From positions 98,045,500-98,109,499 of the forward strand of contig NC_090034.1 of the NCBI RefSeq assembly GCF_037176765.1: a stretch of DNA of 64,000 nucleotides, read 5' to 3'. The notes under the pieces are model-generated. The model was not told the origin of the DNA. It was given only the letters and a program-made list of their open reading frames with translations, and did no database searches. Below are positions 57,434 to 64,000 of the stretch, in pieces. Each line of letters starts with the position of its first letter. The first letter of the stretch is position 1. The stretch is from Anolis sagrei. Its lineage: Eukaryota > Chordata > Lepidosauria > Squamata > Anolidae. Both the position numbers and the translations under genes were made by a program.

Positions 57434-60099
57434 TACTTATACCCCGCCTCCATCTCCCCCAAGGGGACTCGGGGTGGCTTACATGAGGCCATGCCCATCA
57501 GTACAGTGAACACAATATAACACAAAAGCATAACAAAAAAGAAAATGAAATACATAAGATGCAAAACCAATATAATAAGTGACACAGCAATATAAAATCA
57601 AACATTAAAACACAAATGATCACACTGGACAGGACCAAATTCAAAGATAATTTAAAAAAAAATGGGAGATAGGACAATGTAAAATATCAGGGAGGAGATC
57701 CAGGATGAGGTAGGATTTAATTGCACGGACCATAAAATAAAGTGCTTCTGAGGTCATTTTATGCAAAGTCATTTTATGCGTGGGGGCTTGCATAATATCT
57801 CTGGGGAATGAATTCCAGAGCCGGGGGGGCACCACAGAGAAGACCCTCTCTCTCGTCCCCACAAGTCACACTTGTGATGAGGGCGGGAACAAGAGAAGAG
57901 CCTCTCCGGAAGATCGAAGAGGTCATGTGGGTTCGTAGACAGATATGCAGTCGTGCAGGTATGCGGGTCCCAAACCATTCAGGGCCTTGTAGGTCAAAAC
58001 CTGCACCTTGAATTGGGCCCAGAAAATAAACGGCAGCCAGTGGAGCTCCTTAAACAGAAGTCAACCATTTTTGAGTATGTCTATCTGAGGGTAGGTGACT
58101 GGGACAGATAGGGATTCTGTTAGTGTACCGTCCACCCCGCTCCACTACAGTCTCCCTACCTGAGCTAGCTGAGATGGTCTCGAGCCTGGCGTTGGAGATC
58201 CCAATGGCTTATTGTGCTGGGGGACTTCAATGTCCATGCTGAGGCCACCCATGTTTTCCATTGTGACCATGGGGTTGTCCCAACTTATCTGGCCCTACTC
58301 ACAGTGCTGGACACACATTAGACCTGGTTTTCTGTCAGGGATAGGAGGAAGGGGGTGGGGTAGAGGAGCTAACTATTACTCCTTCAGTTTCCCATTGGCT
58401 TCAGTTTCCTATTGGCTTCATGATTATGTAGATGGAAAGCACACAGTTGTGTCTTGGCAGGGTTAGGCTTCTGGTAGTTATATTTTGAATAGCTGGAGAG
58501 ATTTTTCAGGGCATTAGTAAGTTGGATTTCAACTTTTTCAAAGTGTTTTGCTTGTGTTGTTAGGCCAAGGTCATCAGCGAATATAAAGCTCTTTGTGAGT
58601 GGTGGTTCTGGCTGATCATTAGTAAAGATGTTAAACAAGGTTGGTGCAAGAACCCTGCCTTGAGGTAGGCCATTCTTTCACCTCCTCCATCTACATTTCC
58701 AGCCCTGAAACTCCACATAAAAGCTGCAGTTTTCTAGTGGGGTCTAGGTGTTTTTTGTAAAATTGAAGTCCCAGGTGGTATGGTAGAGTTTATGCAGAAA
58801 TTTCCTGTGTTGCAGAGTGTCATAAGCTGCTGTAAGGTTTACAAAAACTGCTCCTGTAATGCAACCTTTCTCATAGCCTTCCTTTATAAACGCAGTCAAG
58901 TTAAGAATTTGAGCTGTACAGTTTTTCTCTGGTCTGAAGCCTGCTTGTTATGCAGGAAGTTGGGGTTCAATAACAGGACTTAGTCGATTAAATACCATCC
59001 TATCATATTTTTATACAGATGACATAAGAGAGAAATTGGATGGTAGTTCTTGGCATTGGAGGCATATTTACCAGATTTTAAAATGGCAATAAACTTAGTT
59101 TTCCTCCATTGATTGGGAATCTGTTTGTGTGCCAAGCATTGATTGTAACGAATGAGACAATTCAATGCCTCAAGGCATTGACATTTCTGGCCCATCCTCT
59201 GTTTGCATATGAGCCAATGTGCCAATGATTTAAATCAAGAAACAGCTTCCTAAGATCTACAGAGACACTTGTAAGAACACTTCAGCAAGCAAGAATCCAA
59301 AAAGGGCAGCTTAAAACGTGGAACCTCAATCAGTGATCGATGCGGAATGAGAAACTCCTCCCCCCCCCCCCCCCCCGAGGCACACAGAAGTTTGGGTGAC
59401 TTGGAAAGTGTTGAACAGACTGTGCTCTGGCACCACGCAATGCAGAGCTAACCTTAAGAAATGGAACTACAAAGTTGAATTCACGACGTGCGAGTGTGGA
59501 GAAGAACAAACCACAGACCACTTACTACAATGCAGTCTAAGCCCTGCCACATGCACAATGTAGGACCTTCTTACAGCAACAGCAGAGGCACTCCAAGTGG
59601 CCAGCTTCTGGTCAAAGGACATTTAGTATAACGCCAAGTTTTTAGCTTTGATTGCAGTTTTTCTATACATTATAACTGTATTCTCAATTTGCTTCTAACA
59701 TGATAAATAAATAAATGCCTTAGTGAATCTTATTAAATTTCTTTGTTTTTCTACTACATCCAAAATGCCCAAATTGAATTCCAGGGAAAAATCACCAACC
59801 TTGAAAAGAGATTTCTTTACAAAAAAATAATGCAAAGAACAAAAAAGGCAAAAAAGTAAAGAAAATGATTTTAAAAAAAAAGCAAAAGCATAGCTCTCAA
59901 TCGTCAAAAGTGTCCATACCTTTAGAAGAGATTTTAAGGTTTCTCCTGACTTGAACTGCAGGAAATTCCCGATCAGGGGCAGGGGAGTTGGTCCCGGAGG
60001 AAGCTTTCCCTTGTGCAGTCGTTTCCTCTTAGAAGATATAAGTAAATGGCAAGAAACACAGATAACAAGGAGGAGGGTGACTATACCAGCCCATTCCAT
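50697..60099 (-). CDS. CYP2: Cytochrome P450 family 2 gene, copy D (complete, 9 exons)
   Basis: Fourth CYP2 paralogue. Exons 1 to 9 lie at 59920-60099, 56773-56935, 56540-56689, 56218-56378, 55586-55762, 55355-55496, 54286-54473, 51458-51599 and 50697-50878. They total 494 codons with all donors GT and acceptors AG. All signature residues are standard: PPGP, C-helix W and R, AGTET, ExxR and [10 protein letters not shown]. One difference from B is [11 protein letters not shown] in the C-helix entry, where the usual Arg before Trp is His. Exons 4-9 resemble copy C closely and the upstream flank beyond 62585 is shared with C, so these two units are a late duplication. It has a perfect TATAAAAG promoter and an LTR-like segment about 0.8 kb farther upstream in the same orientation. 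Of the four copies it looks most likely to be fully functional. The substrate is unknown. Confidence 0.92.
51458..51599 (-). CDS. CYP2: CYP2 copy D, exon 8
   Basis: The 142 bp exon encodes [20 protein letters not shown] and ends VPFSS at donor CAG|GTAGAAC, the uninterrupted form of the site hit in C. Confidence 0.93.
51880..52380 (-). mobile_element. BovB (RTE) LINE, antisense, decayed
   Basis: The minus strand matches the BovB copy at 33.7 kb ([28 protein letters not shown] and [18 protein letters not shown]). Several frame breaks are present. It lies in intron 7 of D. Confidence 0.9.
52380..52480 (+). repeat. Interspersed repeat, CTGAGGATGC...CATAGATGCAGG type
   Basis: Shared with 60560-60672: CTCTGAGGATGCTTGCCATA and GGCCATATAGCCTGAAA. 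It abuts the BovB end. It is probably part of a widespread retroelement; the class is not assigned. Confidence 0.6.
52842..53793 (+). mobile_element. Jockey-group (Vingi-like) LINE 3' part
   Basis: A frame at 52942-53304 encodes [20 protein letters not shown] and [20 protein letters not shown]; it then breaks, and the end is GTCCTGACACGACAAATAAATAAATA. The left flank joins CCTCCCAC to the element with only AC duplicated. It lies in intron 7 of D. Confidence 0.88.
53883..54201 (-). mobile_element. tRNA-derived SINE with (AAAAC)n tail, antisense
   Basis: The tail is TTTTG repeated about 14 times (53884-53957). The body ends GAGTCACTCCTGACACGAC when read on the minus strand. The tRNA head GGTGGTGCAGTGGGTTAAAC lies at the right. 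A perfect 9 bp duplication TTGGAAGGT (53874-53882, 54202-54210) flanks it. The 3' end matches the LINE next door. Confidence 0.9.
54286..54473 (-). CDS. CYP2: CYP2 copy D, exon 7
   Basis: The 188 bp exon encodes [38 protein letters not shown] and GYFIPK. Confidence 0.93.
55355..55496 (-). CDS. CYP2: CYP2 copy D, exon 6
   Basis: The 142 bp exon encodes [20 protein letters not shown] and [17 protein letters not shown]. Confidence 0.93.
55586..55762 (-). CDS. CYP2: CYP2 copy D, exon 5
   Basis: The 177 bp exon encodes [20 protein letters not shown] and [18 protein letters not shown]. Confidence 0.93.
56218..56378 (-). CDS. CYP2: CYP2 copy D, exon 4
   Basis: The 161 bp exon encodes [20 protein letters not shown] and ends LSSTWSQ. 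Its uninterrupted donor CAG|GTACCTGAATG is the reference for the insertion at the same site in B. Confidence 0.93.
56540..56689 (-). CDS. CYP2: CYP2 copy D, exon 3
   Basis: The 150 bp exon encodes [20 protein letters not shown] and ends [10 protein letters not shown]. His replaces the Arg seen in A and B just before the C-helix Trp. Confidence 0.93.
56773..56935 (-). CDS. CYP2: CYP2 copy D, exon 2
   Basis: The 163 bp exon encodes [20 protein letters not shown] and [16 protein letters not shown]. Three kilobases of intron 1, filled with LINE pieces, separate it from exon 1. Confidence 0.93.
57100..58384 (+). mobile_element. L2-clade LINE endonuclease part, interrupted
   Basis: It encodes [31 protein letters not shown] and, after the interruption, [11 protein letters not shown], the AP-endonuclease motifs of L2. 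It is broken by an antisense L2 tail at about 57397-58065. It lies in intron 1 of D. Confidence 0.82.
57397..58065 (-). mobile_element. L2-clade LINE 3' end, antisense, nested
   Basis: It starts with an AAT microsatellite and ACTTTACTTATACCCCGCCT and continues through CGGGGTGGCTTACATGAGGC to a remnant coding TREREF-like C-terminus (57641-57980). Confidence 0.75.
58385..59200 (-). mobile_element. Jockey-group LINE RT fragment, antisense, older subfamily
   Basis: Minus-strand frames encode [31 protein letters not shown] and [20 protein letters not shown] with ADDLGLT. It is about half identical to the RT at 20.2 kb. Confidence 0.82.
59205..59712 (+). mobile_element. Jockey-group (Vingi-like) LINE 3' end
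   Basis: It begins in the KSRNSFLR segment, contains [15 protein letters not shown] coding sequence, and ends AACATGATAAATAAATAAAT. It is close to the 20.1 kb subfamily and ends about 210 bp from the exon 1 donor of D. Confidence 0.85.
59920..60099 (-). CDS. CYP2: CYP2 copy D, exon 1
   Basis: The exon encodes [20 protein letters not shown], the anchor, then [18 protein letters not shown] and LKSLLK. The alternative ATG five codons upstream (MTVCT) is in frame. Confidence 0.93.
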
Positions 60100-60172
60100 G
60101 GTGCAGACTGTCAACTGTCTTTCTCTTTCGGCAGAGTGTAGAACTAGTCTCTTCTGGATGGGGCTCCATGGC

Positions 60173-60228
60173 CTTTTATAGGGACTGGTTGGACACTGCC
60201 TTCTGGGCTACATAACTGCACAGACAAA
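60173..60228 (-). promoter_or_regulatory. Core promoter of CYP2 copy D
   Basis: TATAAAAG on the minus strand (60173-60180) lies 74 bp above the start codon. The upstream block around GCAGTTATGTAGCCCAGAAG matches B, so B and D share a promoter type distinct from A. Confidence 0.68.
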
Positions 60229-60559
60229 AAAATATTGCATCTCAGTTCATGACACTGGAAAACAATACTGTTTATCCAGATTAGATGCATGGCTCATGTG
60301 CTGTTTTCCAATTCTATGCTTCTATAATAGTTTCTTTCCAGAAGAATATGTGCTGTTGATATGTTTCTACATACATTCTAAGAGATCTTATATGTCTTAA
60401 CCTTTTAATAAGCTGTAAAACAATTTGGGTGCTACTTACTATATATAATGCCACCTATAGTCACAGGGTCTGCTTCCATGGATTCATCCAACCACCGCTT
60501 GAAAATATTGAGGTGTGTGGGAGTTTCAAAAAGCAAAGCTAGTTTCCAATAGACTTCAC

Positions 60560-60672
60560 AACCTCTGAGGATGCCTACCATAGATGCAGGAGAAACATCA
60601 GGAGAGAACATGGCCATAAAGCCAAAAACCTACAACAACCCAGTGATTATGGCCATGAAAGCCTTTGACAAT
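60560..60672 (+). repeat. Interspersed repeat, second CTGAGGATGC-type copy
   Basis: CTCTGAGGATGCCTACCATA, then AACCTACAACAACCCAGTGA and CCATGAAAGCCTTTGACAAT. It extends farther right than the copy at 52380. Confidence 0.6.
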
Positions 60673-60699
60673 ACAAAAAAACTTTATTTTGCCAATATA

Positions 60700-62172
60700 G
60701 AGCCGTCCCTGCTGTTGCCTCCTGCTGATATCGAGCTCTTTTGGGGGGCCCTCCCAGGAAGGGAGATCCCTAAAGACCGCTAATGGGGTCTTTTGACCTC
60801 GGTGAGCAGCCAGCAAAAGCCAATCCAAAGCGCAAAATATTAAGAATTAATCCCACCAGAGGCTGAAGAGGTATCCAGTGACCGAAGCGTTTATTTCTCC
60901 GATTCAGCTGAAAAGGATGCGATTGTAGTGATAGTTCACATACAAGCATACATTCATAGAAGTTACAGGCATTTTTATATTGTCAGAACAAAGGAAAAAC
61001 AGTTTGAAAATCCCGCCCACCCTCTGCTGGTTGGCTTCGCCCTGATTGGCTGGCCCCCGAACAGCTGGGAGGAGGCTTGGCTGCACGTCCCGCCTCTTGA
61101 CCAACCAGCGGGCGCTGCTGCCTCCAGGGGGCAAATCGGAGCCTTCCTAGCGCCTCCGGAGATGGTCCAATCAGAGGCCAGGAGGCGGGATGAAGTTTGA
61201 CAGCTTAGGGGAGGCGGGACGCCCCGGAGGCGTCCCCCAGCTGATTTCCGAGCCTTTGTGTTTGTCAAGGGGTGGCAGACAGGGGGGACAAAGGGCTTCC
61301 TGGTTTTGTTGATGAGATTTGGAGGAAATATGAAAAGGGGCTGATGATGGTATTTGGATCTCAAAACTCTGTAAACAGGGGAGCCCTGTAAACAAAGGAG
61401 CTGCACAAATACCAAAGGTTGAGTTAATCATCCTTTTACCGGAGTTTCTGTTGACTTATCTCTCAGCCCATTGTCTGAACTCTGAAAATGAGCCCCGAGA
61501 TAAGACCAACTGCGGCCATGCAGATGCAAATATGGATTTACCTTTGAGGAAATAGGATTTCCTCTTGACAGTAACCTCAGGTCACATTCCTTTTTGGGGC
61601 AAGGTTCAGAGGGAAAAAAAGGTGGGGAAGAGGGTCAGGGTACATTTCATATGATTGATTTCTATTTTTATACATCTCATCATGCTTCATATCCTTGATA
61701 CATTCCATAAATGAATCCCCTTCCCCAACCCAGCAAAGTTTATTAAAGACAACAATAATAAATGTATTTCATTCTTGTTGGAATCATAGTCTCCTTGGTG
61801 AAGGCGCATGTAGGCTAGAGGCTGCTTGTCCCTCCAAGCTAGCCTGGTCTGAGGTTTGTGTCCAAAAGTGTGGCTGAAAACAGTCCGGGATGTGGAGCAG
61901 AAAGTCAATAGGAGAGGGCAAGCAAGAGAGTTCAAAGGGGGGGGCTTCTGGGTTGCAATCTGTGAAGCAGTGTCCTTTGGGAAACTACATTTCCCTGATC
62001 AGGGGCCAGGGTCCAGTACACAAGCCAGAGAATTCACAGAGAGGAAACAGGAACCCAGTTATGTGTGCTGGGTCAGGAAGCAACAGAATCCATTGTCCGG
62101 CCCTTGACGAACTACAAATACTTGGGGGGGAAAGATGCTCCGCATCACTGCCATTTCACAGACCCTCAGGCT
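60700..62172 (-). mobile_element. LTR-like composite insertion upstream of copy D
   Basis: Absent from the matching spacer near 31228, where GGCAATAT runs straight into TGGCATTTGATTGAG. On the minus strand it has a GC-rich part with several CCAAT boxes (61000-61240), a TATA-like ATATAAAAATG (60970-60980) and AATAAA (60891-60896), the order of an LTR U3 and R. A second AATAAA lies near 61737. Exact LTR ends are not certain and no coding part was seen; it is a fossil. Confidence 0.45.
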
Positions 62173-62827
62173 CTCTTTGGCATTTGATAGAGTTCTTCAC
62201 GATTTTATATCATAACCACCAATTTACTTCATCAATGTACATAGCGGGTTTCATTATCCAAGGAATTTTTTTTCATGGAGGCGGGGGGGTGGGGTGGCTG
62301 GAGCAAAACGATGGCAGGCACAGAAGGCCCAATGGACATACCTAACCATGGAACCATTTGTTTTCTTGGCTCTTAGGACTGAAGATCCAAGGCCATAAAA
62401 ACTGCTAAAGCAGATTTACACTGTTGAAGTCCCTATTTAAGCTCAGTGTAGACGTTCTGGATTGCATTGTCTTGGAGACGCTGCAGCATTCAATTGGGAA
62501 AGTATTCCAATCTCATTCTAAATTGTCTAATGTCTATACACTTTTGAAATTCTTAACTGGTATGGCATTCTACCAAATGAGATCAAATTTCTTTGTTTTA
62601 TATCAGAATGTTTTATCAACAAGTCTGTTAATTTCCAATAAACTTTGATTAAGCCCAGTATGTCTTAAAAAGTTAATCCATGACACATAATTCAAGGGTA
62701 TTTTTAGTCTTCTGTAAATATGTTATTATACAGCAATCTCCCATATGTGAGGCATGTCACACAACCTGTTTGTTCTCGGCTTTTCTCCCTGTAGCCTCTA
62801 AATCCTGTTATGCATTCAACTTTGTTG

Positions 62828-63298
62828 GGTAAAGGTAAAAGTTTTTCCCTGACATTCAGTCCAGTCGTGTGCAACTCTGAGGGTTGGTGCTCATCTCCAT
62901 TTTTAAGCTGAAGAGTCCGCATTGTCCATAGACGCCTCCAAGGTCATGTTGCCATAAGTTCCTTGCAGTATGTGTGTGAAAAAAAACCTTATGAGTGGTA
63001 ATTATCTTGTTCAGCTGGCTAAGTAGGTCAACCAGCAATCTTGTGCCACACCCAAGGGGCTATAACTGTTTGGGTTTCTTTGAATACATTCTGGAGTTCT
63101 GGTTCACCAGGGTGGAGTTCCAGCAGGAGATGCTGAAGGAGAGATCCTCAGGGAGAGTTTCTGGAGAGTCTGCCAGGTTGGCAGAAGCTGGGGCTAACAG
63201 CGGGAGCTCACGACACTCCCTGGATTCGAACCTGTGACCTTTTAGTAAGCAAGTTCATCAGCTCAGTGGTTTAACCCACTGTTCCACCAGGGGCTTCG
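62828..63298 (-). mobile_element. Sauria-type SINE, antisense, with altered centre
   Basis: Tail and head match the SINE at 45315, but 62949-63170 is unrelated sequence in place of the usual core. It joins the second orphan promoter. Confidence 0.78.
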
Positions 63299-63485
63299 AC
63301 AGCTATGTTACTGGTTGTCAATTGTCCTTTTCTTTTGGCAGAGTGTGGACACTAGCCCCATCTTGCTGGGGCTTTTTGGTCTCTTATTGGGGTTGGTTGG
63401 GCACTGCCTTCCATGTTTCATAACTAAACAGACCTGGAGTACAAGTCAACAGTAAGAGCAGGCAGAAACCAATCATATTGACCAT
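63299..63485 (-). promoter_or_regulatory. Second orphan A-type CYP2 promoter
   Basis: Duplicate of the block at 45636, again joined on its downstream side to a Sauria-type SINE and not to exon 1. The shared SINE junction shows that the arrangement predates the C/D duplication. Confidence 0.58.
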
Positions 63486-63597
63486 TAATTCCTGGAACTG
63501 CAGGGGATTGGATTGGACAAATGTACAGACTAAAACATATACAGATGAAGAAATGTTGGTTGTGGAAAATCTGTGAAAATGTATCGAAATACTATTG

Positions 63598-63645
63598 TTG
63601 TGGTGTTGGATCTTCATTCCTAAGATCCATTAAAGCTAATCCTTT
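63598..63645 (-). repeat. Inverted copy of a spacer segment
   Basis: It reads as the reverse complement of 47456-47503 (GGATCTTAGGAATGAAGATC within it), which in every other unit is in the opposite orientation. Confidence 0.78.
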
Positions 63646-63761
63646 GTTATATTTGTTTTGTATTGTTGTTGTTATTGTTTTTAATGATGTATTGTGGGCT
63701 TGGCCTCATGTAAGACGCACCGAGTCCCTTGGGGAGATGGTAGCAGGGTACAAATAAAGAT

Positions 63762-63792
<31 letters not shown>

Positions 63793-63800
63793 TTATTATT
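63646..63800 (+). mobile_element. L2-clade LINE tail with TTTA repeats
   Basis: GCACCGAGTCCCTTGGGGAG and then ACAAATAAAG and TTTA/TTAT repeats, the same subfamily as 18182-18780. Confidence 0.75.
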
Positions 63801-64000
63801 AAACCCCACTAAATTGGCTAAAATGTCCAAACAGTATAATTATTAACATTTGAAGTCTAAATAACAAGAAGGAACCGATATTTGAGTTGAAGAATGTGTG
63901 CAAAAATGTCTAATGCTTAATTACGGTCATTCCAAGAGAAAGGATGAATCCAACAAGGTCTGTGCAAGGGAAGGAATGCAACCCAAGGAGGCAGTCCAAT

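Noticed and set aside
57116-57520. 134-codon frame as an endonuclease gene
   Set aside because: It is the L2 endonuclease start, running into an AAT microsatellite and interrupted by another LINE.

Overview
The window looks like squamate reptile DNA, probably an iguanian-type lizard. The inference rests on the repeats: Sauria-type tRNA SINEs, BovB/RTE, CR1, L2, L1 and jockey-group (Ingi/Vingi-like) LINEs, SPIN-like and other hAT elements, and Tigger-like elements, all in a spliced vertebrate gene cluster. The species is not proven.

All recognisable host genes lie on the minus strand and are tandem copies of one cytochrome P450 family 2 gene. Each follows the nine-exon CYP2 plan (180/163/150/161/177/142/188/142/182 bp, with consistent phases). 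The closest resemblance from memory is to the CYP2A/B/F/G group, perhaps CYP2G-like. I name them A (1241-13322, complete, 493 aa), B (16458-29573, complete, 494 aa), C (34890-45020, exons 4-9 only, 5'-truncated) and D (50697-60099, complete, 494 aa). The products would be ER-anchored haem monooxygenases that need NADPH-P450 reductase. A, B and D have a TATA or TATA-like box 68-75 bp upstream of the chosen ATG, followed by a shared upstream block.

Layout: 1-1240 is the 3' flank of A. Then come A, intergenic 13.3-16.5 kb, B, intergenic 29.6-34.9 kb, C, intergenic 45.0-50.7 kb, D, and the upstream region to 64 kb. The spacers are paralogous to one another. The stretch 45085-47010 matches 62585-64000, including a shared Sauria SINE and an orphan A-type promoter with no coding exon, so C and D come from a late duplication. 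C then lost exons 1-3 and its promoter.

Nearly everything else is mobile DNA, and many insertions can be dated against an empty site in a sister copy. The most striking are two insertions exactly on 5' splice donors: a solo-LTR-like element at exon 4 of B and a jockey-group LINE at exon 8 of C. In both, the target-site duplication leaves a GT donor beside the exon. Also notable are a Leu in the haem signature of B, a LINE/SINE pair sharing a 3' end, an LTR-like promoter segment pointing at D, and internal modules shared by DNA transposons with different ends. I found no CRISPR, rRNA, functional tRNA or non-P450 host gene.
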